Source of the DNA: Miscanthus floridulus
Lineage: Eukaryota > Streptophyta > Magnoliopsida > Poales > Poaceae
Direction of reading: 5' to 3'
Length of the DNA: 64,000 bases
NCBI RefSeq assembly: GCF_019320115.1
Contig: NC_089598.1
Location: 85,197,844-85,261,843, forward strand
Positions 30,001 to 41,444 of the stretch are shown one piece after another. The notes under the pieces were generated by a model. The model worked only from the letters and a program-made list of their open reading frames with translations. It was not told the DNA's origin and did no database searches. The translations under genes and the position numbers were made by a program. The first letter of the stretch is position 1. Each line of letters begins with the position of its first letter.

Positions 30001-31203
30001 AGTAGTGTTGTGGTGAGTTGAGGCTATGGCGAGGTGGTGTAGTGCCATGCTGAACTGTTATGGCGAGGAAGACAATCAGGGCGCCATCTTCTTCTCTGGC
30101 GGTGGCTCCTCAGCGGCAGCGGTGCAGTTGTCCTCCTTCTTCCTCCTTCCTTCTCCTTCCCTTCTCTTGGTCTCGGTGAGTGGTTGGAGATGCCACCAGT
30201 GGTGGCAGGGCAATTGAAGGGCGCTTAGGGCACCGATGTGCCCTTTTATAAGGAGCTCATGGCCATGGCGGTCGGTGGACGGCGGATGGAGGGGAAGGGG
30301 TACGCGAAGGGCAATCAGGGGCTCTGGCTTAGGGTTTTAGAGAGCGGGGGGTGAGCACGGCTACCTTGGTGCTCCCATTTTCGAATGACGCTAGTCAAGG
30401 CAGTTACGGTGGTGGTAGTGGGGCATGGCAGGGCACGGGCCATGGTGCTCATGTCAGCGGGTAGGCGGGTGCCATCTAGGGCATGTGGTGGCGTGGATCA
30501 CCGATGTGGCGGCCATCTAGGGCGTGCGCGAGGTGGTAGTGGACGGGAACGACCGTGGTGGCCTTTGCTGTTCTTGGCTTCACGGCGGTTTTAGGCACGG
30601 CAAAAAGCAGAGAGGGAGGGGAGGAAGGGGATGACAGGAGGGGTCCACCAGTCAGCGGCTCAGGCGAGGGGCAACGCAGGCGTGGGTGTGGGCCGTTGCT
30701 GGGTCACGCGGCTAGCGGTGCGCATGTTGGAGTGGGCGTGGGTGCTGGGCTACGTGGGCGACGTGGGCCGGTGGGGCTAGGCTGCCTGCTGCGGCTGGGC
30801 TGCTTTGCTCTTTTTATTTTCCTCCCTTTTTCCAATTCCTTTTCTATTTCTATTTCCACACTACACCTAGGGCTCCTATGCATGTATACATGTGTTGCCA
30901 GCATATATACATCCTAGTGGGGTTCACTAGAGGTCATCTAGGGCTTTAGGGTCCAAGCCAAGGGTTGGCAACTCACACACACAATTTATTTATAAAGGTT
31001 GGATTGATTTTATTACATCACATAAAATCATGAAGAAGCAACTCACAAGTTGAATTAAATGCAAAATGATCAACCATGCTAACTTGGTTCTACTTGTGGA
31101 ACTATATGGGTGGTTTCCTAGTATGCACACTTACCATGCATGGGTTTTGTTAGAAAATTTTTAAGTTTAGATTTTTGGGTTATTGGAAAACCTGGGTTGT
31201 TGC
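27018..31203 (-). mobile_element. Insertion of about 4.2 kb in the LTR, probably a long solo LTR
   Basis: Defined by comparison with the 3' LTR: CCACCC (27012-27017) and CCGCCC (31204-31209) flank it where the 3' LTR has one uninterrupted CCACCCGCTCTAAA. It codes for nothing recognisable. On the minus strand CCTTATAAAAGGG (30241-30253) is a good TATA box preceded by GC-rich sequence, as in the long LTRs of grass Gypsy elements. Its termini do not read TG...CA cleanly, so the solo-LTR call is tentative. Short open frames in the GC-rich part (29020-30920) look compositional. Confidence 0.55.
30241..30253 (-). promoter_or_regulatory. TATA box in the 4.2-kb insertion
   Basis: CCTTATAAAAGGG on the minus strand. 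Confidence 0.5.
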
Positions 31204-31253
31204 CCGCCCGCTCTAAATCTTCTGCGATCCGCCGTTCTGCCCACGCCTAAGCC

Positions 31254-31263
31254 CTATAAAAGG
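31254..31263 (+). promoter_or_regulatory. TATA box, 5' LTR of the old Gypsy
   Basis: CTATAAAAGG; the 3' LTR has the same box at 43977-43986. Confidence 0.6.
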
Positions 31264-33311
31264 AAGCCTAGGTGCTGCTCCCCCTTTTTGTATCCCCAGT
31301 GAACCCACCACCTCATCTAAGGTTCATAGAGCCGCTCGCAACCCTAGCCGCCGCCATTGCTACTCGGTCCACCGTCGCCTGCCGCTTCTCTACCTGTTCG
31401 AGCAAGCTACCGAACTTCTCTCCACTCAGTAGTGAAATTCCCTGTGCCATTTTCCTTTTTATCTAGCTCTCTTTTGCTAACATGACGTCACCAGACCTAT
31501 GTAGGAAGCCATCGCCGCATCACTGAGCCCCATGCCATCTCTGTTCGTTCCTCGTTGTCGAGATTGAGCTACGTGAACTCTCCATCTTCCCCGCTTTCGT
31601 CCTATGCCCTTTTGTTGGCCAATGATGCTTGGCAGCATTACCTGGATGCACACCAGTGAGGTCAGGCTATAGCCGGCCATGGCGTCGCTGTCTCCTTAGA
31701 AGTTGGTAGCCCTGTCTTTCCCCCTCTTTTTACCTATGCCGTCTAGAAACCGATCTACAGACCAAATTGATCAATGACCAAAGTCAATACCGGTCAACAC
31801 CAGTCAGCCATAGTCATTTTGTAAACGAGTCCCTCTATTTTACCAAAATCCAACCCGCAGTCCCTCTGTTTTTTAAAGTTTCCAACATGTTTTTCCATTG
31901 TTGGTGTACTACTCTAATTATAGCTCTTGTTTGCTTTGTGCATGATTACGTGTATGTTTGTGTGGTGCTATGTTGTGATCGAGTATAGACAGTGAATAGT
32001 TTGTTGGTGATCAGGAGCAGTATTTTGATGACCAGGACCAGAAGGATTTTTTTGAGCAAGGCAAGTATAGCATGTGATCTTCCTTGTTGTCCTATTCATC
32101 TTAATAATATTTAATCATATGCATGTGTCTACCTTGATACCCATAGGAATTTTTCTAGCTATTTGATATCCTGATTTCTTGTCACCCTGGGAATTATTTA
32201 CATGTGGGTAGCTGATGCTAGTGCTCAATTAAAGACCATGATCTTGTAAGTTGACAAATGGTATATGCAATAAACACTAAAAGATGCTTTTTAGCAACAA
32301 GGAACAAGGGGGCTAGAGCATAGTTGTTGTGATGCTTTAGATTCCTCTCCTTAAGGACTTATCTATAAGTGATCATTCGGGACTTATAGTACAACCATGA
32401 GTGCTACATGGCTCTGGCTTTAGTTCAGTAGAAGGACCTTTTCTAGCTTGTTAGTGGTTACTTTCATGGCGCAAAAGGGGCCTGATGAGATGGGTATAGG
32501 ATAGCCTCTATCTGTATGTGTATAGCATGCACAGAATGTGCCATTCGGAAGGGGGATTCCTACATCTGTTTGCTAATTGGAAACCTAGCGGCCCTAACTT
32601 GTTAGATGAACCTTTAAAAGGCTTCATAGTGAACCCTGTCGGCCTTCCTTGGTAGTGGGTCAAGAGGTTGGCCACAGAGTGTAAAACTGTTATAATAGCC
32701 ACGCTCATGGTAAAAGTGTACAACCTCTATAGAGTGTAACACTATTATAACGGCCATGCTCATGGTCACGAGTGGCCTGGCCTCCTTACTGAATAAATGA
32801 TGGACAATGATGATACTAATGATTATCGTTTCTTGTTATACATTATTCTTCTTTACATGATCATGTGGTTATTTGGGGCTTATGCTAAACTTGTTGCTAC
32901 TCAATTGATAAAAGATGATTCACTAAAAGCTATCATAGTAAACCAGTGTCAACCTTTTGAGCCTCATAAACCCCATGTTATATTGCTGAGTACGATATGT
33001 ACTTACGCTTGCTTTACTTTTCTATACTTTGGAAAAATCTCGAATAGTTCCAGATTGCTAGAGTCTGGAGGAGTTAGTGTTGTGATCAACCAGTTAGTTG
33101 TCCCTATGGATTTAATTTGGAGCCTTCGCTTGAAGATCAGAGTTGTCTTTCCGTTGTTTGCTATCTAAGGTTGTATTCTTTGTACTAATATGATATATTA
33201 TATAAGCATTGTCTTTTGATATTACCTCTATTTGTAGCCATATGTGTGATTTGCCTTCCTAGGCTCACATATGGTGTGTATCTAGTTTTGTTCTTAAAAC
33301 CGGATGCTACA

Positions 33312-33519
33312 AAGTGATATCAATGCAATGTTGACTATAGGACACAAGCCTAGTTTGTAATTGGTTGTCTTAAGGTTTTGAAATTGCTATAACACCCTTG
33401 TTCTGTAAACCCTAGAATTTTCTTCTCTATTATATCCCTACCCTTGATATTCATCTTATCCTTGATGCTTGTCTTAAGCCTTTGTTCTTATCTTCACTCC
33501 CTGCTTTGATATGCTTTTA
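33312..33519 (+). other. Leader of the old Gypsy between LTR and nested element
   Basis: Begins AAGTGATATCAATGC directly after the LTR, where the primer site should be; it may be a decayed TGGTATCA-type site. No gene seen. Confidence 0.4.
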
Positions 33520-33524
33520 GAACT
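33520..33524. repeat. Target site duplication GAACT, left copy
   Basis: Exact match to 41440-41444, flanking the nested Gypsy. Confidence 0.9.
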
Positions 33525-34434
33525 TGTTGACGCTTAATTAGGTCACACACTCGATAAGGAGCTAGATCGCTCGATGTAGAGCCTAGTCGATTTTGGGATC
33601 GACCGGTGCCTAGGGGATGTACACACCTAGACCTTGTGCCTCCAGCGATGAGCGCGATACGCAAGACACATCACCGGAGGAGCCTCATCGAGAGCGTGAT
33701 ACGCAAGACACGCCGGCAAGGTATCTTGAGACCTGAAACCCCACACGCCCGGGAGGGACCCCGTCGGGGCATGTGGTGGCTATGGGTGGCTCTAGCCGGC
33801 CTAACCGCTCTAGAGCATCGTCGTCGTCGATCCTCTAGCCATGCAACACCGACGAAGAACGAGGAGAAGAGGTAGATTGGGAAAAGAGGGTAAAAAGAGG
33901 TAGTAGATTGATTTGTGCGATGATTGGATAAATGGGAACTCAATCAGCCATGATCCTCTCATATGTATAGAGGGGGTGGTCTTATCCCAGTAGAAAACCT
34001 CTCCAAGACTTATTTTCTAAGTTTCCCATGAGTCTAGAATAGTTTGGATCAGAATCCAAAAGGCCAGATCTGAACTGGGTTTTTTATTAGGTCTATTAGG
34101 TCGGAACTCCCGACTTGGGTCGAAACTCCCGACAGTCTGAACTTCCAACCTTTGTCAGAATTCTCGATGTGGGGATAACCCCAGACACCTGAGCAGGTTT
34201 CTTTAGGCTTCCCAGAAGTCCCAACACCTATCGAAACTTCCAAGAGTCGGAAGTCCCGACTTGGGTCGAAACTCCTGACAACGGAGCATCTTTCCAGGGC
34301 ATAACTCCTTCATCTAGACTCAGAATTTGACATTCCATATATGTTTTTTGACCATCTCGACGAGAGGAACACAATAGTGAAGTCTGTTCCATATTTTAAC
34401 AACTTTAAAAAATGGACAATTTTGGTTGTCAACA
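33525..34434 (-). repeat. 3' LTR of the nested Gypsy
   Basis: 910 bp; contains a CGCAAGACAC repeat (GAGCGCGATACGCAAGACACA and GAGCGTGATACGCAAGACACG units). Confidence 0.85.
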
Positions 34435-34452
34435 TATGCCCCCCCTGTTTTT
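34435..34452 (-). promoter_or_regulatory. Polypurine tract of the nested Gypsy
   Basis: Sense strand AAAAACAGGGGGGGCATA directly precedes the LTR. Confidence 0.8.
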
Positions 34453-34888
34453 AGGTGAATGATGCATAAACCTGAAAACACTTAATCAAATAAGTTAAAA
34501 CCAAACAACGATGATACCCATCTCATCGGCTGCTCAGTGACTAAGGGCGATGTATACATCGGCCATTTTTGTTCTAAGGGCGATACATGTATCGGCCATT
34601 GCTCGGAAATCACTTAGTCTTCTTGCCAAACACTTGGAAAATACTTTTCAAGTACCTCCTATTGAATGCTCTATTGAGACGTTCACTTTACAATGTCTCT
34701 AGCAAATAAGAGTTATCGAATATGACTTTGATCACTTTGTAAGGACCATCACAATTAGGTGGTCACTTGCCAAACTGATTGCTCTTTGATCCAATTGGTA
34801 GTATGGTTTTCCATACTAATTCTCCCACTTGGAAGGATTTGCTCTTGACTTTCTTGTTGTATGCTTTGGCAACTCAAGCTTTATCTTT

Positions 34889-36500
34889 CTATATTTCCTT
34901 GAGAGCTTTTAATCTCACATCAGTCACCTCATCGATGATATCCATCATTGAATCATGATACACAACAACTGATATATCATTTTGGTTAGCAAGTCTATAT
35001 GCATCCAAATTCACCTCGACAAGCAAGATGACCTCTTGACCATATACTAACTCAGAAGGAGTAACCTTTGTAGCACCATGCCTTGAAATACGATGTGCCC
35101 ATAGAGGCTTAGACAAAACTTCATGCCACCTCATTAGATTCTCCTCAATCTTCTTTTTTGATGAGCTTGCTCAAAGTCTTATTACTAGACTCAGCTTGGC
35201 CATTGGCTTGAGCATAGTATGGAGATGAATTGAGCAACTTGATCTTATATAATTCGGCAAATTCCCTCACCTCTTTGGATACAAATGATGTCCCTTGATC
35301 TGTTGTTAACGTTTGAGGGATGCCGAATCTATGAATAATATGCTTAGTGATGAACTCAATTACCTCCTTATGTGCCATATTCTTCAAAGGAACTGCCTCG
35401 GTCCACTTAGTAAAGTAATCCATAGCAACTAACATAAATTGGTGTCCCTTCAAAGATGGGGGATGTATTTGGCCAATGAAGTCTAGCCCCCAACCACGAA
35501 AAGGCCATGGTTTGATAATAGGATGAAGCATAGCAGTAGGCACAAGCTGAATATTCTCAAACTTTTGGCAGTCTTCGCAACCTCTGTAGTAATGAAAACA
35601 ATCGGCCATCATAGTAGGCCAATAAAAACTGGCTCTATACAATAACCACTTCATCTTTAGGGCCGATTGATGTGTACCACAAATGCCATCATGGACGTCT
35701 CCCATAGCCATTTTTGTTTGATCAGATCCCAAGCACTTAAACAATAAATCTTTGGTGGTTCATCGATAAAACTCATCATTATACAATACATACTTGAAAG
35801 CGCTCCGCCAAACACCTTTATCAATTTTAGCACTTGGATCATGTAAATATTTTAGCAAGGGAGTCCTCCAATCTCCTAAATCATCCCCAACACCACTGGA
35901 AGTTACGTTAGGCTGATTTGAGAGCTTCTCAGGCAAAGTGACCGGGCTGGTCATAGGGGAGTCGGCTGAGCCGACTGGGATAGTCGGCTGAGCCAACTAG
36001 GAGGAGTCGGCCTAGCTGACTAGAATAGTCGGCCTAGCTGACTTGGCCACACTAGAGGGAGAATCGGCTTAGTCGAATGGTTTGTATCTGTACGGGAAAA
36101 AGTTAAATTTTCATGCATTGTCTATTCTTGAATATGAAAATTACACCCACTGACATCATAGCCAGATGCTTGGTGAGCTAACATGTTGGCCTTTTGATTT
36201 TTATGCCTCAGAATATGTTGATTCTGAAATTTGGCAAAAGAAGCAATTGTATCAAGCACATATCAAGATGAGCATCAAGTGATCCTTCTAGGCATTGAAA
36301 CTCATCAACTACTTGTTGTGCCACTAGCAAGGAATCACCGAAGGCTTCAACATGTCATACCCCATGGATTGCAATATGGCCAAGCCGAATAAGAAAACTT
36401 TGGCTTAAATGTTGGTGCAAATATAATTTTAATCGGCTTGATGTCCCAACAACACTATTGTGAGAAATAATGATTATGCCAACACCTTGGCCTTATTTGT
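34889..36500 (-). pseudogene. RNase H and integrase remnant of the nested Gypsy
   Basis: Read right to left: RNase H motif EAFGDSLLVAQQV near 36330; linker DWRTPLLKYLHDP ending FYR (35996-35760); integrase with the H/H/C/C zinc region (HDGICGTHQSA ... CEDCQKF), GWGLDFIGQIH and TTDQGTSFVSKEVREF, and PYYAQANGQAESSN (35744-35145); then a C-terminal part HEVLSKPLWAHRISRHG (35134-34889). Breaks: a TGA after the Arg of FYR (looks like CGA to TGA), stops in RNase H, and a 1-base change in an A run at about 35150 that shifts the frame between the last two parts. The integrase D, D, E residues are all present. Confidence 0.85.
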
Positions 36501-38824
36501 AAGCTGATTAATCATATTGTCACATCGATGAAATAAATCAAAATACATATATCTTGCCCTCTGGGCCTTAAAGCCATCAAAGTAAATTCCATGGGGCTTT
36601 TCTAATAGCACGATGATCGCAAGCATTCATCAGCTATATTTTTACACTAAGGGCGATATCAAAGTATGCATAACCGAAATAAATATTCTAGCTCTTGGTC
36701 ATCGGTAAGCAAAATAATTTGATAACCCTCCATAACATAAAGAATCATACCAAGGATCAAAATACGGAGCCGAGGAATAACCATGCATACCAAGGGATGA
36801 ATTCCACATAGGCATAGGTAGAGAGTATGGATGATGCCATGACCAATGATTTTTATGATTTGGTGCTAACCTCCAATTAGGCAATTGTTTCTTGAATCCC
36901 CTTCTCTCCTTTGTCTTTGTTGCACCACTTGTTTTAGCATCATTCTTCTGAGTTTGAATACTTCCTTTAGGAACCCATGCCATGCCCTTTTGTTCTAGCT
37001 TCTCTACACTAAGCTTCTGTAACTTCTTTTCTTACCACTTTGGTAAACCGATTGAGCATATCGGTTTTACTTCTATTTTGGACAATAGTAAATCTTTCTT
37101 GATTTTGGACACTAACTTCTTTTGTTTAGATTTGGCACCTAGAATATCAATAAATGATTTCCCCACTTCTTTGCCATCAATAGCTGAATTTTTCATCAAT
37201 GAAATCGGCTTTTCAATAGTTGAATTTAGATCTAAACTTTTCTTCTGTCGACATCATACTTCACATGGTAAACTTGCTTTACCACTTTCTTCTTTGGCTG
37301 AGCTCTGGACCGATTTTGATCAAAATGGTCTTTACAAGATGATGATCTCTCTGAATGTCTAGGAGCTACATACTCTACATATTGTGGCCTAAAATATGGT
37401 GGAACGTGTGCCTCTTGATCAAACCAGTCCTAAGATAAATAAGGATGAAAATATGCAGGCTATGGTCCATATGACATAGGAATTGGCTGATCAAAAGGAG
37501 GACATGTTGCTGCTGCGTTTGATCTATTCCTTTGCCAATTCCACTCTTGAGACTTGTGCTTTGGAGGCAATCTTGATGATTGGACTTTCTTTGCCCGATT
37601 AGTGACATTTGCTTCTGCTATCTTCTCATATTTAGCCAAAAGTTCCTCGAAGCTAAGCTTTGGCCTTCTACTTCTTTGTTTGTCACGATCTTTACCTCTA
37701 TCAGCTTTATTAGCATCCTCCTTCTCCCCATCTTGATAGACATGTTTCAAAGAAGGATCATTGGCCAATTCCCCTTGCTCAACGGAATCAATTGGCCTTT
37801 GTTTTAGTTGGAGAGATTTTACCTACCCCAGTGTCTTCTATAATTGTGATAACATTGTTGTCCTCTGGAATGCCTTCTATTGGCAATTTATGGACAACAA
37901 ACTTGTCTTCACTTGAGAGATCCGCATCTCTCTCTTGGACATTCAAGCCTTGATCTTTGAATGAATTGGCTAATGCAAGCCGATTCAAAATCTGTTTGCC
38001 ATCAAGACCAATTGAATCCAATTGGTCCATCTATTGAACTTTACAAAATCTCAATCGTCCTTTATCAATGGTCGATTGGATTACTCGATGAAACATATTT
38101 CAATTAGAAGTATTATGATTAGAAGAATTGTGCCATTTACAATATGTAAGCTTTTCAAAAAATTTAACAAATGGCAAGCATTGTGATCAATGATTCTAAT
38201 AAAATTATTCTTGAGCAAGATATCAAAGACATGATCACAAAAAGTAAAGTAAAATGTGTACTTTGATTTCCTTAGATGATTCTTTTGTGGAGTCAGCTTT
38301 AAAGCTAGGCAAACGAATGGATCAGATTTGACATCAATCCATTCGGCCACACCTTTGCAATTGCTACTGAGAAGCTTTAGCTTTGATGAACTACCACTAT
38401 TGGCCTTGCCATATGGAACAATGTGTTGGCTGATATAATCTAAATTTATTTTATCATCAACAAGTAAAGTACCTTCCTCAACTCGTGTTTTAAAACTACT
38501 AGCAAGAATATCACTAATAGATGTAGTAATTGAAATAATATGGCCTGATTGGAAATTTGGTAAACTACTTGTACCTTTTGCCTTGTTTATCAGGCTGGAG
38601 AAGTGCATATCCTTGATTTGCATGATGTTGCTCTTCATCTCCAGAAACCAATCAACAAGAGGGTCAAATCACCCAGAAGCACCTCAACAACTGCTAGAAC
38701 AGAGGAAGTTGGCTAGGCTGACTTGGGCACTAGCAGGCAAAGCAGTAGGGGCAGTTGGCCTGGCCGACTGGGAAGTTGGCCTAGCTAACTCAGGGTAGGC
38801 AATGGTGGTGGTCAGCCTGGTCAA
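36501..38824 (-). pseudogene. Degenerate gag C-terminal region, nested Gypsy
   Basis: Frames at 38638-38081, 38030-37788, 37768-37460 and 36983-36699 (beginning MAWVPKG) are pieces of a long gag tail with Lys/Arg-rich and Gln-rich parts. No protease DTG/DSG motif or reverse transcriptase xxDD motif is visible between here and RNase H, and less than 500 bases separate the last gag piece from RNase H. I infer a deletion of protease and reverse transcriptase. Confidence 0.55.
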
Positions 38825-39391
38825 CTAGGAAGTTGGCCTAGCCAACTCAGGGTAGACAACAGTCGGCTCAGCCGACTTCAAAGTCAGCTCAGCCAATTCT
38901 AAGCAAGCAAGTGGCCCTCCTTTCTTGCTTGTAGCAGTTTGATCTCCATCCATGATGTAGTAATCACTAGATAAATGTACAACACCTTTAGCTCCTAAAA
39001 AATCAAGTCTAGCAATTTTCTTGCGCTTCTCATGCTTTTCTGTAGCAAGACTTGTTTTTTGAGATGTATTTGATTCAGAAAGGATATTTTGTTGTTCGGC
39101 TTTTGTAGCCAAACCTTTGGTTACATCCAAATCAATTCTTTCTTTCATGCCCACTAGCAATCCTCTTTTAGCCAATGACTCAACTGTGATTAGCCTTTTC
39201 TCATTGATCTTTCTAAAGTATTCATAGAATTGCTCTTCTAATTGAGACCATGAACCAATAGTGCATCGGGGCAAAGATGTAAACCATGCAAAGGCAATAC
39301 CAGTAAGAGATAAAGAAAGATTTCGCACTCTCATATAGTCTTCTTTACCAGCAAAACCTAGCTGTGAGAGATATTTACTAATATGCTCCAT
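38825..39391 (-). pseudogene. Gag core domain remnant, nested Gypsy
   Basis: Codes for MEHISKYLSQLG, LSLTGIAFAWFTSLP, SWSQLEEQFYEYF and LITVESLAKRG, the helical core of the plant retrotransposon gag family, followed by a tail with AELTLKSAEPT-like repeats. Upstream, 40218-39541 codes for Ser/Asn/His-rich repeats with NSAPY-like units. Frames are broken between the parts. Confidence 0.75.
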
Positions 39392-39540
39392 AGAGGTTTT
39401 ATCATCTTCACCACTAAATTCATAAAAATCAGGTACCCACCAACCATCAGGAGTTTTTAAGTAATCATAGCATAATGGGTATGGTCTATGATAAGTGGGC
39501 AGCTTCCATTTAGAGGAACCATATGGATTCCTAGTATGGG

Positions 39541-40551
39541 CTAAATCTTCATCGATTCAGCTTGATTTGAGAGCAAATGAAGCCGAATCATGATTATTTG
39601 CATGTGCACACATTGCTGAATTTTCATTGTTTTGGCTATAATTATTAGCAATATATGGAGCCGAATCATGAGTTTTAGCACTCGAATGCCTCGCTGAAAT
39701 TTCACTAATTCGGCTGTGGTCATGAGCGAAATACAACGCCGAATTATGGGCATTGATCTTTGCATAAGGTGCTGCATTTTCGTTGATTTGGCTATGGTTA
39801 CTAGTAACACGTGAAGCCAAATCATGACAATTAGCACTTAAATACCTCGCTGAATTTTCATTAATTCGGCTCAAGTTGGGAGTAAAATATGGAGCCGAAT
39901 TATGAATACGAGCATCGGTATATGGTGCTGAATTATGAGAGCAATTGGCTAAATAATTAGCATTGTCATAACCAAGTCTCTCATTCATCGGCATGTCTTG
40001 TGGTGAACCACGTATTGTGAACTTATAGCCAATGAATTAAGATTTACATGTTGTATGTTGCTAGTAGCATCAAAACTCGAAGAATGTACAACATGCCTCG
40101 GCTCTTGACCATAATATCCATAACTATGATGTGTATGATGAGGAGCATTATCAAAAGTATTAGCCAATGCAACATATCTAATATGATTATGACTAGTAAC
40201 ATCAATACGAGATTTCATAGAACTTGCAAAATAATTATTGAGATCATAAGTTGCATTTGTAAGTTGTACCTTGGGGTGACTGTAGTAATATTATGATGGA
40301 ATACCTTGGTACTCCATGATTTAGAACTTGACCGCCTTGCTGAATTTTTCAATAGCAAGCGCAACAACATGTTGCAAAATAGCAAATGAGAACACAAGGG
40401 GTCAAAACCAGATGCAATCGGCCTTTTGGGCCAGCTACAACGGTACTGGCAAGCACAAGAAGATAGATCAATGAAGAGTAAGGCTAGGTCAGAGAGATCA
40501 GCTATAAGAGATAGCCAAACCAATCTTCCCTAGCGGAGTCATGAAAAAGTG
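39541..40551 (-). other. Repeat-rich N-terminal gag and leader, nested Gypsy
   Basis: 39541-39994 holds imperfect 60-75-bp tandem units coding for ENSARYLSAN-like and NSAPYF-like repeats. Just before the right LTR, sense strand CATGACTCCGCTAGGGAAG (about 40526-40544) may be the decayed primer site. Confidence 0.5.
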
Positions 40552-41439
40552 TATTGACGCTTAATTAGGTCACACACTCGATAAGGAGCTAGATCGCTCG
40601 ATGTAGGGCCTAGCCGATTTTGGGATCGGCCGACGCCTAGGGGATGTCCACACCTGGACCTTGTGCCTCCAGCAATGAGCGCGATACGCAAGACACATCG
40701 CCAGAGGAGCCTCATCGGGAGCGCGATACGCAAGACACGCCGAATAGGTCTCTTGAGACCAGAAACCCCACACGCCCGGGAGGGACCCTGTCGGGGCATG
40801 CGGTGGCTATGGGTTGCTCTAGCTGGCCTGACTGCTCTTGAGCATCATCGTTGTCAATCCTCTAGCCATGTAGCACCGATAAAGAATGAGGAGAAGAGGC
40901 AGATTGGGAAAAGAGGGTAAAAAGAGGTTGTAGATTGATTTGTTTGACAATTGCATAGATAGGAACTCAATCGGCTATGATCCTCTCATATATATAGAGG
41001 GGGTGGTCTTATCCCAGTAGAAAACCTCTCCAAGACTTATTTTTCAAGTTTCCCACAAGTTTGGAATAGTTTGGATCAGAATCCAAAAGGCCAGATCCAG
41101 ACATGGTTTTTAATTAGGTCTGTCGGAAGTCCTGACTTGGGTCAGAACTCACGATAATTGAAACTCCCGATGTGGGGATAACCCTAGATACCCGAGCAGG
41201 TTTCTTCAAGCTTCCCAAAAGTCCCGATATGTGTCAGAACTTCTGACAGTCGGAAGTCCTGACTTGGGTTAGAACTCCAGACAACGGAGCATCTTTCTAG
41301 GGGCATAACTCCTTCATCCGGACTCCGAATTAGACATTCCATATATGTTTTTTTGACCATCTCGACGAGAGGAACACAATAGTAAAGTCCGTTCCATATT
41401 TTGACAACTTCACAGACTGAATAATTTTGGTTGTCAATA
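40552..41439 (-). repeat. 5' LTR of the nested Gypsy
   Basis: 888 bp. Starts TATTGACGC and ends GTCAATA on the plus strand; both terminal dinucleotides have been altered by one transition from TG and CA. Confidence 0.85.
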
Positions 41440-41444
41440 GAACT
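41440..41444. repeat. Target site duplication GAACT, right copy
   Basis: Exact match to 33520-33524. Confidence 0.9.

Larger units (their letters stand above)
26427..33311 (+). repeat. 5' LTR of the old Gypsy, interrupted
   Basis: Matches the 3' LTR at its start (26427-27017) and again from 31204 to 33311, including a TATA box CTATAAAAGG at 31254-31263. It is split by the insertion at 27018-31203. The stretch about 31855-32140 is missing from the 3' LTR. The open frame at 32797-33168 is LTR sequence, not a gene. Confidence 0.8.
33525..41439 (-). mobile_element. Nested Gypsy element, minus strand, defective
   Basis: 7,915 bp with LTRs 33525-34434 and 40552-41439, whose ends form TGTTGAC...GTCAACA, and an exact GAACT duplication. 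The polypurine tract lies next to the left LTR, giving minus orientation. It keeps gag, RNase H and integrase remnants; no reverse transcriptase motif was found between gag and RNase H. The integrase and RNase H wording resembles the Tat-like Gypsy lineage. About 45 differences in the first 450 aligned LTR bases (10%) mark it as old. It is inserted in the interior of the 26427-45651 element. Confidence 0.88.

Noticed and set aside
29020..30917. Several overlapping frames of 60-143 codons on both strands
   Set aside because: GC-rich part of a probable long LTR; no domain recognised, both strands open, no family resemblance.
32797..33168. A 123-codon plus-strand frame with hydrophobic N-terminus
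   Set aside because: It lies inside the LTR of the old Gypsy, and the matching part of the 3' LTR (45215-45397) is already broken.
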